From NCBI RefSeq assembly GCF_016901135.1, contig NZ_JAFEVL010000061.1, positions 124,001 through 188,000 on the forward strand: DNA of 64,000 nucleotides, read 5' to 3'. Source of the DNA: Martinezella lusitana. Its GTDB lineage: Bacteria; Pseudomonadota; Alphaproteobacteria; Rhizobiales; Rhizobiaceae. Made by a program: the position numbers and the translations under genes. Under the pieces are notes generated by a model. That model saw nothing but the letters and a program-made list of their open reading frames with translations. It did no database searches and was not told the origin of the DNA. Of the stretch, positions 33,408-42,253 are shown piece by piece. The number at the start of each line of letters is the position of its first letter. Position 1 is the stretch's first letter.

Positions 33408-34301
33408 TCAGCCGTTCTTGCGGAACCAGTTATGCAGGTAGTCCACAAACATGCGCACCTTTGCCGGGAGATAGCGGCGATGCGGATAGACCGCATAGAT
33501 GCCGCGATCGGTCGGAAGATAATCGTTGAACAGCGTCAGCAGCTGTCCGCTTTCGATCGCCTTGCGACCGATGAAATCCGGAACGGTGGCGATGCCGAGG
33601 CCTGACAGCGCGGCACGCAGCGTCGCATGCGGGCTGTTGACTTCAAGCGTGCCGTTGATGGCGACGTTGAAGGTGCTGCTGTCGGCATCGATGAAGCGAA
33701 TATTGCCTTGCGAACGGTTGTTGCTGTCGATGATGAAAGGCATACGTGCAAGATCGGTCGGGTGCTCCAACGTCGGATAGCGGTCGAGGAATTCCTGGGT
33801 TGCGCAGAGATGGACGCGGAAATCCGAGATCTTGCGGGCGATCATGCCGGAATCCTCGAGCTTGGTGATGCGGACGGCCACATCGAAGCCTTCCTCGATC
33901 AGATCCACGAAACGGTCGTCGGCGGCGATCTCCAGGGCGAGATCGGGATTTTCCTTGGCGAAGTCGATCAGCGACTGCCCGACCTCGGCGTCGACGAAGG
34001 TGCGCGGCACCGAAACGCGCAGCCGCCCCTTGAGCTGCTGGTTGTTCTCGCGGACGAGGTCGGCGAGATTGTCGATCTCCTTCAATATATCCGAGGCCGT
34101 ACGATAATAGGTGTGGCCGGCCTCCGTCATGGAGAACTGGCGGGTGGTGCGGTTGAGCAGCAGCGCGCCGAGCTCGTCTTCGAGCTCGCGGACATATTTC
34201 GAGAGGAGCGCCTTGGAGCGTCCGGTCTTGCGCGCAGCCGCCGAAAACCCCTCGGCTTCCACCACATCGATAAAGGCGCGAATCCGGGTCAACGTGTCCA
34301 T
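33408..34301 (-). CDS. LysR family regulator
   Basis: A 297-residue LysR-type regulator. The ATG at 34301 is chosen because a GGGAGG site lies eight bases upstream. The N-terminal helix-turn-helix covers about residues 5-60 (FSAAARKTGRSKALLSKYVRELE), and the rest is a substrate-binding domain. The subtype resembles the AaeR/DmlR-like group. It diverges from the ornithine decarboxylase region, but the 530-bp gap holds a long leader, so control of that gene is only a possibility. Confidence 0.93.
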   Translation of the reverse strand: MDTLTRIRAFIDVVEAEGFSAAARKTGRSKALLSKYVRELEDELGALLLNRTTRQFSMTEAGHTYYRTASDILKEIDNLADLVRENNQQLKGRLRVSVPRTFVDAEVGQSLIDFAKENPDLALEIAADDRFVDLIEEGFDVAVRITKLEDSGMIARKISDFRVHLCATQEFLDRYPTLEHPTDLARMPFIIDSNNRSQGNIRFIDADSSTFNVAINGTLEVNSPHATLRAALSGLGIATVPDFIGRKAIESGQLLTLFNDYLPTDRGIYAVYPHRRYLPAKVRMFVDYLHNWFRKNG

Positions 34302-34389
34302 GGTGAAGCCTCCCGTTAATTGTTGCCGGATGTTGAACAAAACCCGCCGGTTTGTTCAATTATTTTTTTAGGACGCGGGTGAAAAATTT

Positions 34390-34830
34390 TCTTGATTATG
34401 ACGGCGAATGTACCTATTTCCCGGTCAGCCCAAAGTCGCACGTGCCCGTGGGTGTCCGCCGATCCTCGATGTGGTGAGAAAATCGGTAAGGTACCTGGAA
34501 CTAACCCCTCCAGTCGCTATTTCGGCCAACCGAAAAATGCGAGGACATCTAAAGCAACGACGGTGCGGGCCTTTTTGTTCTCTCCCGGCTTTCCATCAGC
34601 CGGGGTTACTGAAGAGGCACACCTTCATTGCCGGAAGTGCGGTTGGGATAATCCCTCCAATCCATGGCAGACAAAGCGAATTAGCGCCGCTTGCGGCACT
34701 CGTTCATTATCCGCGCTTCGCGCATTCGCACGGTACCGGGGTCTCCACCGGCTGGTTCCTGAGCGAATGAGCGTCGCCCTTTGTCCTCTGGGTCTTTCCC
34801 CGGAGCTATTGGAATTGAAAGGGAATTGAC
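34390..34830 (+). ncRNA. Structured leader of ornithine decarboxylase, candidate speF RNA motif
   Basis: About 440-490 bases of noncoding sequence precede the decarboxylase. Alphaproteobacteria carry a conserved leader named speF upstream of ornithine decarboxylase, and position and size match. Visible pairings are GTACCT (34410-34415) with AGGTAC (34489-34494), CCGAT (34459-34463) with ATCGG (34482-34486), and the hairpin CCCGGCT/AGCCGGG (34584-34604). The 5' end is not known exactly. An alignment to the speF covariance model would settle it. Confidence 0.6.
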
Positions 34831-35964
34831 ATGACCACGCAACGTATTCGCGACTTTCTCGCTACCCGACGTCCGGACGGTCCCTGCCTGGTGGTTGATC
34901 TCGATGTCGTCCGCGACAATTTTCGTGCCTTCCGTCATGCCATGCCGGACAGCGCCATCTACTATGCTGTCAAGGCCAACCCGGCTCCGGAAGTGCTGCG
35001 CCTGCTCGCAAGCCTCGGCTCCAACTTCGATTGCGCGTCCGTCGCTGAAATCGAAATGGCGCTCGATGCTGGCGCGACGGCCGCTCGCATCTCCTTCGGC
35101 AACACGATCAAGAAGGAGCGCGATATCGCCCGTGCGCATGCGCTCGGCATCAGCCTCTTCGCCGTCGACAGCCACGAGGAAGTCGAGAAGATTTCCCGTG
35201 CCGCTCCCGGCGCTCGCGTGTTCTGCCGTGTCCTGACGGATGGCGAAGGCGCCGAATGGCCGCTGTCGCGCAAGTTTGGCTGCGTCCCGCAGATGGCTGT
35301 CGACGTGCTCGTCTACGCTCATCAGCTGGGTCTGGAATCCTACGGCGTGTCTTTCCACGTCGGCTCGCAGATGACCAAGGTCGATGCCTGGGATGCTGCT
35401 CTCGCCGATGCCAAGCGGGTCTTCGTCTCGCTGGCCAAGCAGGGCATCCACCTGCAGATGGTCAACATGGGCGGCGGTTTCCCGACCAAGTATCTGCGCG
35501 ACGTCCCGTCGGCTGAAGCCTATGGCAAGGCGATCTTTGCGTCTCTGCGCGCCCATTTCGGTAACCAGATCCCGCACACGATCATCGAGCCGGGCCGCGG
35601 CATGGTCGGCAATGCCGGCGTGATCAAGGCTGAAGTCGTCCTGATTTCGAAGAAGTCGGACAACGATGCTGCCCGCTGGGTCTTCCTCGACATCGGCAAG
35701 TTCGGCGGTCTCGCCGAAACCATGGACGAGGCGATCCGCTACCCGATCCGCACCGAGCGCGACGGCGACGAGATGGAAGCCTGCGTCATCGCCGGCCCGA
35801 CCTGCGATTCGGCCGACGTGCTCTATGAAAAGAACCTCTATCCGTTGCCGGTGACGCTCACCATCGGCGACGAGGTCCTGATCGAAGGCACCGGCGCCTA
35901 CACCACGACCTATTCGGCTGTTGCGTTCAACGGGTTCGATCCGCTGAAGGCCTACATCATCTGA
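34831..35964 (+). CDS. Ornithine (or lysine/ornithine) decarboxylase, fold type III
   Basis: A PLP-dependent decarboxylase of 377 residues that makes putrescine from ornithine. The PLP-binding Lys is K48 in YYAVKANP. The glycine loop NMGGGFPTKY, the EPGRGMVG phosphate-binding segment and the GPTCDSAD active-site Cys motif are all intact. The eukaryotic-like size separates it from the large fold-I SpeF enzymes of enterobacteria. Some relatives also take lysine. The long structured leader upstream points to polyamine-responsive control. Confidence 0.94.
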   Translation: MTTQRIRDFLATRRPDGPCLVVDLDVVRDNFRAFRHAMPDSAIYYAVKANPAPEVLRLLASLGSNFDCASVAEIEMALDAGATAARISFGNTIKKERDIARAHALGISLFAVDSHEEVEKISRAAPGARVFCRVLTDGEGAEWPLSRKFGCVPQMAVDVLVYAHQLGLESYGVSFHVGSQMTKVDAWDAALADAKRVFVSLAKQGIHLQMVNMGGGFPTKYLRDVPSAEAYGKAIFASLRAHFGNQIPHTIIEPGRGMVGNAGVIKAEVVLISKKSDNDAARWVFLDIGKFGGLAETMDEAIRYPIRTERDGDEMEACVIAGPTCDSADVLYEKNLYPLPVTLTIGDEVLIEGTGAYTTTYSAVAFNGFDPLKAYII

Positions 35965-36060
35965 GGTCTGACTTTGCCGACCCCGTAGTCAGCCGGGGCG
36001 GCACCTTCACAATTATTTGTCACCACCGCTGATAACGGTATTGGGCAACGGGAGGCCGAG

Positions 36061-36651
36061 ATGGCCGCTGTTCTTGATTCTGTCCGCGCATTCTTTGCGC
36101 CCACCACTTTCACACTCGACCTGGAAAACGCAGGCGATGTCGTTGCTCGCGAAAATCTGCTCGACCGCGCCATGGGCGCCGGTCGCCGCAAGAAGTCGTC
36201 CGAAAAGCTACGCCGGGGCCGTGTTCCGGCCGAAGGCCTGGCGCTGGTCGCCCGCGACCGCACCGGCCATGTCATCGGCACGGTTCGCCTGTGGAACGTC
36301 GAGGCTGGTGTCGATCGCGAGACCCGTCCGGTCGATGCGCTGTTGCTCGGCCCGCTGGCCGTCGATCCTGCGTGTGAAGGCAAGGGTATGGGCTCGGCGC
36401 TGATGCGCGCTGCCATCCTGGAAGCCAAGAAGCGCGGCCATGGCGCCATCCTGCTCGTCGGCGATGCGCCCTATTACGAGCGTTTCGGCTTCTTTGCCGA
36501 AAAGACCCGCCATCTCGTCATGCCAGGCCCGTTCCAGCGCGAGCGTTTCCTGGCGCTCGAACTGAAGGACGGCTGGCTCAATGGCTCTGCCGGCATCATC
36601 GTCGCCAGCGGTCGCAAGCTTGCCCAGCCGCCTGTCGCAAGGGTCGCCTGA
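36061..36651 (+). CDS. GNAT family N-acetyltransferase
   Basis: A 196-residue GNAT acetyltransferase. The acetyl-CoA-binding motif A is present as LLLGPLAVDPACEGKGMGSALM, with the Q/R-x-x-G-x-G/A region degenerated to CEGKGMG. It lies 96 bases downstream of the decarboxylase on the same strand, so it may act in amine metabolism, but nothing in the sequence fixes the acceptor. Confidence 0.88.
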   Translation: MAAVLDSVRAFFAPTTFTLDLENAGDVVARENLLDRAMGAGRRKKSSEKLRRGRVPAEGLALVARDRTGHVIGTVRLWNVEAGVDRETRPVDALLLGPLAVDPACEGKGMGSALMRAAILEAKKRGHGAILLVGDAPYYERFGFFAEKTRHLVMPGPFQRERFLALELKDGWLNGSAGIIVASGRKLAQPPVARVA

Positions 36652-36657
36652 GACGCC

Positions 36658-36695
36658 GAGGCTGCCTCGCAAACCGCAGCGAGACAGCCTCAATT
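36658..36695 (+). terminator. Terminator-like hairpin after the GNAT gene
   Basis: GAGGCTGCCTCGC and GCGAGACAGCCTC form a 13-position stem with one mismatch and an 8-nt loop (36658-36691), followed by AATTT. It would end the decarboxylase/GNAT transcript. Confidence 0.55.
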
Positions 36696-36775
36696 TGCTA
36701 TGTTGAATTAAGAGAACCGCAAGCGGCCTGTCGTATCCTCGAACTCTCAGAGGGTCGACAAGGGACGATGTCATC

Positions 36776-37942
36776 ATGGTGCTGGATCTGCGGACGATCT
36801 ATGTTGTCTGTGGTTTCGCTTGTCTTGTGCTGGGCTGCGTGCAGCTTCTCGCGTTTGCGACGGGACGTTTCGAACGCTGGCCTCTGTGGTGGGGCGCCAG
36901 CAATGTGCTGTTGGGCTTTGGCTCTCTCGGCGTCGCCTTGCGCGATATCGCTCCGGATTTCATAACGGTCGGCTTGGCGAACAGCCTGACGCTTGCGGGT
37001 TACATAGCCTTGCTCGCGGCTATCAAGATCTTTGCCGGAAAACCCATCAATTTACGGAGATATGCTACCGTTATCGCCATCGGCTCGTTGCCCTTGTTCC
37101 TTGTTTTCGGTGACGGCGCCAGCTATTTGCCGCGCATCGCCTATCTCTCCTTCATCTTCAGTTTCTGTGATCTCGCGATCATGCGTGAGGGATACAGGCT
37201 TGTCCGGCGCGAGACATTGGTTTCCGGCTGGATCCTCGTTGGCCTTTTTGCCCCGACAGCGGTGATTTTTGCCGGGCGGGCGACACTCGCCCTCCTCGGA
37301 CGGCTGGGTGGCGACGGCCTGTTCGACAAACCCAGCGGCGATCAGTGGCTGGCGCTGACGGCCGCGGTTTTCATCTGTCTGCGCGGCATTACCATTGTTC
37401 TGATGGCTTCCGAACGCAGCCGCAACAAGCTGATTGAGCTTGCCCATCACGATCCTCTTACCGGTGCGATGAACCGCAGCGGTCTTGCCAGCGCCTATAC
37501 GCGGCTGGCCGGAAGGCTGCCCGTCGCCGTGTTCCTGATCGACATCGATCATTTCAAAACGCTCAACGACAGCCATGGCCATGCGGTGGGGGATCGCATC
37601 CTCAGTCTCTTCGTGCAGGTGGCGAAATCGCAGCTTGGCGTCCGAGGCATCGTGGCACGTCAGGGCGGGGATGAATTCGTGCTCGTCGTCGAACACACCG
37701 CGGCGGACGAGGCGGTGCGACTGGCGCAACGCATTCGTGCAGCCTTCGCCGATGCCATGTCGCGGGAAAGCGACCTACAGATCTCGCCGACTCTGTCGAT
37801 CGGTATTGCCGAGGGCCGCAACAGCCTCGAACGGCTCCTGGAAAGAGCTGACGAAGCCGTTTACCGCGCCAAGCGCAACGGGCGGGATCGCGTCGAGGTT
37901 CAGACCCTGAAGCCCGGAGAGGCCGTTGAAAAAGCGGCTTAA
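36776..37942 (+). CDS. Diguanylate cyclase with membrane sensor domain
   Basis: A 388-residue protein with six or seven N-terminal hydrophobic helices (about 5-210), then one GGDEF domain. The active site is an intact GGDEF at 297-301, with FKTLNDSHGH for nucleotide and metal binding. There is no EAL domain, so it probably makes c-di-GMP in response to a membrane signal. Its stop codon overlaps the convergent peroxidase gene by four bases. Confidence 0.93.
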   Translation: MVLDLRTIYVVCGFACLVLGCVQLLAFATGRFERWPLWWGASNVLLGFGSLGVALRDIAPDFITVGLANSLTLAGYIALLAAIKIFAGKPINLRRYATVIAIGSLPLFLVFGDGASYLPRIAYLSFIFSFCDLAIMREGYRLVRRETLVSGWILVGLFAPTAVIFAGRATLALLGRLGGDGLFDKPSGDQWLALTAAVFICLRGITIVLMASERSRNKLIELAHHDPLTGAMNRSGLASAYTRLAGRLPVAVFLIDIDHFKTLNDSHGHAVGDRILSLFVQVAKSQLGVRGIVARQGGDEFVLVVEHTAADEAVRLAQRIRAAFADAMSRESDLQISPTLSIGIAEGRNSLERLLERADEAVYRAKRNGRDRVEVQTLKPGEAVEKAA

Positions 37943-39321
37943 TTCGCCGCCTTTACACTTTCCTTCGCAGGGTCGTATCCGTCCGTCAGCGTCTTCAGGA
38001 AGGCGACGACATCGTTGATCTCGGCGTCGTTGAGCGCCGGTGTGTCGCCGAGCTTGCGGTTCATCGGCGCGTCGATGACGTCGATATTGGCCCGATACTG
38101 CTCAGGCAGATCATTGTATTTCATCACCTTGCCACCGGCATCCTTCGGGTAGATCTCATCCGGATTGGTGTCGCGCTTGACGTAGAAGCGCGTCACGTCC
38201 TCGAGCGTGCGATAGACGCCATTGTGGAAGAAGACGTGGCGAGCGGCGACGTTGCGCAATGTCGGCGTCTTGAACAGCCCGCAATTCTGCGCCTGGGCGG
38301 AATAGGTGTCGTTGCGCAGCGGGCCACAAATGCCGGTGTCGTCGTAATGCGGATCGGCATTGGCCGGGATGGCTGGATTGCGCGGCGCTCCCAAGGCTTC
38401 GAATTCGAAATCGGTGAAGTTTGGCATCTGCCCGTCGCCGGTCATCTTGTCGAGGTGACACGAGGCGCAATTGCCCTTGCTTGGATCATCGAACAGCTTC
38501 AATCCTCGCGCTTCGGCATCCGTGAGCACCGCCTTGCCGCGAAGGTAATAATCATATTTGCTCGTATAGGGATGAAAGGATGGCTCCTCGATCTGGTAGC
38601 GGGCAAGGGCGAAGCCGATTTCGGCGATCGTCATGTCCTGATCGTTGAGGATATTCTCGCCGAAGAGCGCCGAGATGTCCCTGCCATAGCCCTTCTTCAA
38701 TTTCGCATAGACGGTGCCCGCATCCACATTCGCCATTTCGAACGGTGAGATCATCGGCTGCAAAGCCTGCTCTTCCAGCGAATCGACGCGTCCATCCCAG
38801 AACATTCCGCCTTGCGGCACCAGATCCGGAGCGGTCGAATCGGCCTTGACGACGGCTTGCGCCGTCAGCGGCCCGGCTATGGCCGCCGGCGCGTTGGCGA
38901 GTGCTACGCCTGAGGCTTCAATCATCGGCGCGGCTTCGGTAGCCTCGTCGGCAGCGCTTTCAGCCCCGACCGAGAAGGAAGGCGTCGACATCTTGTAGGC
39001 GAGGCTCGGCACGGCGCGGATGCCCGGTTGGTCGAGATGCGGACCGCCGAGCTGCACGGCGCGGTCGTTGGCGGGCGCATAATGATTGCCGGGATCGTGG
39101 CAGGTGGCGCAGGACATCTGGTCGCCGCCCGATAGCGTCGGATCGAAAAACAGCCGCTTGCCGAGCTGGGCCACGGCACTCAGCGGCGCCTGGTCGTCAT
39201 AGCCGTCCGTGGCGGCAGCATTGGCGGCCGGCTTGCTTGCCGCGCCGATGGCCGCACTCGCGAGCGATATGCCCGCGAGTGCGATGAAGGGCAGGAGACG
39301 GCGGTTGATCTGCAAGGGCAT
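37939..39321 (-). CDS. Di-heme cytochrome c peroxidase / MauG family protein
   Basis: A 460-residue periplasmic protein with two c-type heme motifs, CATCH (71-75) and CASCH (285-289). A signal peptide covers about residues 1-35. The ATG at 39321 is preceded by GGGGGACGG. Family members reduce hydrogen peroxide or carry out MauG-like oxidation of partner proteins. The gene follows a secreted phosphoesterase gene on the same strand with a 20-base gap, an unusual pairing that suggests a common export pathway or substrate. Confidence 0.93.
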   Translation of the reverse strand: MPLQINRRLLPFIALAGISLASAAIGAASKPAANAAATDGYDDQAPLSAVAQLGKRLFFDPTLSGGDQMSCATCHDPGNHYAPANDRAVQLGGPHLDQPGIRAVPSLAYKMSTPSFSVGAESAADEATEAAPMIEASGVALANAPAAIAGPLTAQAVVKADSTAPDLVPQGGMFWDGRVDSLEEQALQPMISPFEMANVDAGTVYAKLKKGYGRDISALFGENILNDQDMTIAEIGFALARYQIEEPSFHPYTSKYDYYLRGKAVLTDAEARGLKLFDDPSKGNCASCHLDKMTGDGQMPNFTDFEFEALGAPRNPAIPANADPHYDDTGICGPLRNDTYSAQAQNCGLFKTPTLRNVAARHVFFHNGVYRTLEDVTRFYVKRDTNPDEIYPKDAGGKVMKYNDLPEQYRANIDVIDAPMNRKLGDTPALNDAEINDVVAFLKTLTDGYDPAKESVKAAN

Positions 39322-39341
39322 TTTCCGTCCCCCTTTATGCA

Positions 39342-40976
39342 TCAAGAGGCCTGGTTGCCGGTCTTCGTGTCGAGGATCAGCTTCGGCGTATCGCCGCCCT
39401 TGGACCAGTCGAACATAGCCTTCAGCGAGCCGGAAATGGCATCGAACGAGCCGCCGCCAAGGCGGCTGCCGCCCATCCAGTTATCCTCGATGAAACGCAT
39501 GACGGAGGTCTGGTCGGTCAGCGTATGATCGACGAAGTTGACCTTGGAGTAGGGCGAGATGACCAGCAGCGGCTGGCGCGTGCCGTAGCCGCAACGACCC
39601 TGGGCCGGCTGACCGTTGACGCCAGGCAGCGGCGTGCCGGTCGAACAGCTGTCGCCGCCGCTCAACACGTCATAGCCCTTGACGCCGAGCTTGGACGGAT
39701 TGACCACTGCGTGGGCGTGATCATACCAGCCGTCGGAGTCATCATAGAGAAGGATGATGGCGGTGTCCTTCCAGTCCGGCGAGTCCTGAACGGTGTTGAC
39801 CACCTGGGTCACGAATTCCTGCTCGTCGAGCGGGTCGGAATAGCCGGCATGGCCGTCCTGATACGCAGGCGCCTTCAGGAAGCTGACGGCCGGCATGTTG
39901 CCGTTCTTCAGGGCCGCATAGAAGTCGGTTGTGTCGTACTGATGGTTGGCGACGTCCGTCGTGCCGATCGCGGCCACGGAGGACGGGCGCGCATGCGTTG
40001 GGTTGGCCGTCGAGGCGTAGTACTGGAACGGCTGGTGATGCGGGATGTAGTCGGCACTGTTGACCTTGGTGACGGTCGAGGTGGTCGCGCGCTTGCAGCC
40101 GGTCGTGCCGTCGGGATTGGTCAGCGTCACGTCGAAGCCGCCTTCGAAGAAGCCCCAGGTGATCTTATGCTCGTTCAGCATGTCGCCGATGTTCTTGCCA
40201 TACATCAGGGCCGTCTGGCCGGCCGAGCAGACGTCGCCCGTCGGGTCGAAATCGCTGATGGCGGTCCAGCCGCCGCTGCCATCGGGCACGATGCGACCCT
40301 TGGAATAGGTGCCGTCGCTTTCCAGCGTGTAGCCGGGCGGCAGGATGGCGCCATTGGTCTGGCCGGAGATGAGGTTCAGCGCGCCGGGGGTCGAGGGGCC
40401 GAAATTGGTGGAGAAGGAATTGTCGTTCAGTGCGTAATGCTGGGCGTAGTTCCAGAGGGCGGTGACGGTGTTGCCGTCATAATAGCCCATGACCTGGCCC
40501 TTGGTGCCGAAGGCGCCGGCCGCACCCTTGGTGCCGTGACCGGTATTGGCCGGAAAGAGGTCCATGGCGAAATTGTTATAGGCGGCCTGTTCGGCCGTAT
40601 AGCCATGGTTCTGGGACTGGGTGGCCGCCTGCGTGCGATCGAGGCGGAAGGGGGCTGCGGCGTCGGCACCGTTCGCCGTGTTGGTCTTGTTCGGATTGTT
40701 GTCCAGCAGGCCGGAATTTGCGAGTGTGTTGATGTCGGCCGGCGTGTTGTCGGCGGCCTTGAATTCCGGCTCGCCGGCGATGTTGGCTGCCTTGGGGTAG
40801 GTCGCGAAGTAGTGGTCGAAGGAGACGTTCTCCTGGAAAATAACGACCAGGTGCTTGATCGGCGTTGCGGTATTCGTCGCGGGCGCCATATCGGCGGCGC
40901 TGGCGGTGGAACAGAGCGAAATAAGTGCAAGCGCGCTGCCGGCTGCAAGGGCGGCGCGACGCGAAAGACTGGTCAT
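39342..40976 (-). CDS. Secreted phosphoesterase family protein (phospholipase C/acid phosphatase type)
   Basis: A 544-residue protein of the alkaline-phosphatase-like phosphoesterase family. ENVSFDHYF (49-57) matches the metal/nucleophile region of phospholipase C and AcpA-type phosphatases, and DDSDGWYDH is a later metal-site motif. The start at 40976 is preceded by AAGAGG and gives an N-terminus with SRRAAL, a twin-arginine-like export signal. Activity could be on phospholipids or phosphomonoesters. It is the first gene of a pair with the di-heme peroxidase. Confidence 0.9.
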   Translation of the reverse strand: MTSLSRRAALAAGSALALISLCSTASAADMAPATNTATPIKHLVVIFQENVSFDHYFATYPKAANIAGEPEFKAADNTPADINTLANSGLLDNNPNKTNTANGADAAAPFRLDRTQAATQSQNHGYTAEQAAYNNFAMDLFPANTGHGTKGAAGAFGTKGQVMGYYDGNTVTALWNYAQHYALNDNSFSTNFGPSTPGALNLISGQTNGAILPPGYTLESDGTYSKGRIVPDGSGGWTAISDFDPTGDVCSAGQTALMYGKNIGDMLNEHKITWGFFEGGFDVTLTNPDGTTGCKRATTSTVTKVNSADYIPHHQPFQYYASTANPTHARPSSVAAIGTTDVANHQYDTTDFYAALKNGNMPAVSFLKAPAYQDGHAGYSDPLDEQEFVTQVVNTVQDSPDWKDTAIILLYDDSDGWYDHAHAVVNPSKLGVKGYDVLSGGDSCSTGTPLPGVNGQPAQGRCGYGTRQPLLVISPYSKVNFVDHTLTDQTSVMRFIEDNWMGGSRLGGGSFDAISGSLKAMFDWSKGGDTPKLILDTKTGNQAS

Positions 40977-41216
40977 CGTCATATCCTCTTCGAGTGGGGG
41001 CATTGCTCCGGCGCTTGTTGCGCCGCGCCGGGCATAGAGAACTCTTTCGAGCTATCAACGGAGTATGACAGTTCCATGAAGGGGAGAAAAATTGCACGCG
41101 TGAGAGGTGCGGCTGGCGGCTGTTTTTGCTGAAATGAAGGAGGGGTTTGTATGCTGGCAAGGCATGAGGCGCTGGCGATGCTACCTTATGTCACGGGCGG
41201 GGGTAGGCAGCTGATC

Positions 41217-41405
41217 ACCCGCCCTCGTGGTTCGAGACGGCCCTGTGGGCCTCCTCACCATGAGGACTAGTCCTTCCCTACTTGGCGGCAAGGAAGGCTC
41301 AATCGTTTGTCGTGGCTCCGAACTCACCCAACCTTATCCTTAGGTGCGCAGCGCCCTAAGCCTGTCGAAGGGGGGCGGAGCCTCGAAGGACGGGGCGGCC
41401 ACGGT
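41217..41405. repeat. Repeat-like palindromic intergenic region
   Basis: The 445-bp gap between the phosphoesterase and cysE has no convincing gene. From 41217 it contains short palindromes such as CCTCACCATGAGG (41252-41264) and the phrases GTTCGAGACGGCC and CTCGAAGGACGGGGCGG, which resemble interspersed repeats seen in many rhizobial genomes. Confidence 0.55.
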
Positions 41406-41421
41406 CCCTCAGAGATCGAGG

Positions 41422-42237
41422 CTAGATATTCTGATCCATCGTTTCCGCCGGGATCTCATCGGCGGGGTGGATGCGAACGACCGTGGCCGGGACGCCGGCA
41501 ACGGTGCAGTGGGGTGGTACGGCTTTCACCACGACGCTGCCCGCCGCCACCTTGCTGAAGGCGCCGACTTCGATATTGCCGAGGATCTTGGCGCCGGCGC
41601 CGATCATCACCCCATGGCGGATTTTCGGATGCCGGTCCCCACTCTCCTTGCCGGTGCCGCCAAGCGTGACGTTCTGCAGGATGGAAACTTCGTCCTCGAT
41701 CACGGCTGTCTCGCCGATGACGATGCCGGAGCCATGATCGAGCATGATGGAAGAGCCGATCCTGGCCGCCGGATGGATATCCGGGCCGAAGACGAGCGAG
41801 ACGAGGTTGGAAAGCCAGCTGGCGATTTCGGTGCGGCCTTCGGTCCAGAGCACATGGGCGATGCGGTGGGTCTGCAGGGCGTGAAAGCCCTTCAAATTCA
41901 AAAGCGCATGCAGATAGGTCGAGCAGGCGGGATCGCGGGTGCGTACGGCGACGAGATCGGCTTCGGTTGCTTGCAGGATTGCGACATGCCGCACCAGCAC
42001 GCCGGAGAGCAGCGAAAGCAGATCGTCGTGCTCGATCCGGACGACGCAAAGCCGTGCGGCGAGCACATTGGCGAGGCTCTCGGCATCCGAGCGGCTGGCA
42101 AGAATCTGCGCCTGCAGCAGCGGGGCGAGCGTCGGCTCGCGCTCAGCGAGTTCGGCGGCCTCGCGACGGATCACATCCCAGACGCTTTCGGCTGAGGCAG
42201 GGGTCTTTCCGGCGATTGCCGTTCCTGACTGGGGCAT
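41422..42237 (-). CDS. cysE: Serine O-acetyltransferase
   Basis: CysE makes O-acetylserine from serine and acetyl-CoA, the first step of cysteine synthesis. The 271-residue protein has an N-terminal helical domain (1-150) and a left-handed beta-helix of hexapeptide repeats; the signatures DIHPAARIG, DHGSGIVIGETA and GDRHPKI are typical. It is third in a tight operon with a WD40 protein (17-base gap) and a CobW-type GTPase, which links it to metal handling. The Cys feedback-binding C-terminus ends in DQNI. Confidence 0.96.
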   Translation of the reverse strand: MPQSGTAIAGKTPASAESVWDVIRREAAELAEREPTLAPLLQAQILASRSDAESLANVLAARLCVVRIEHDDLLSLLSGVLVRHVAILQATEADLVAVRTRDPACSTYLHALLNLKGFHALQTHRIAHVLWTEGRTEIASWLSNLVSLVFGPDIHPAARIGSSIMLDHGSGIVIGETAVIEDEVSILQNVTLGGTGKESGDRHPKIRHGVMIGAGAKILGNIEVGAFSKVAAGSVVVKAVPPHCTVAGVPATVVRIHPADEIPAETMDQNI

Positions 42238-42253
42238 GATCTTGTCTTTCTGT

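Noticed and set aside
34392..34829. Open frame of 145 codons before ornithine decarboxylase
   Set aside because: Codon use is unlike the neighbours and its sequence is explained better by a structured leader RNA. It has no ribosome-binding site of note.
39525..41132. Long open frame of 535 codons on the plus strand
   Set aside because: It is antisense to the phosphoesterase gene, which has clear family motifs and a signal sequence. The frame is a by-product of high GC content.
41344..42195. Open frame of 283 codons on the plus strand
   Set aside because: Antisense to cysE, which has the hexapeptide-repeat signatures. Its first part also runs through the repeat-like intergenic region.
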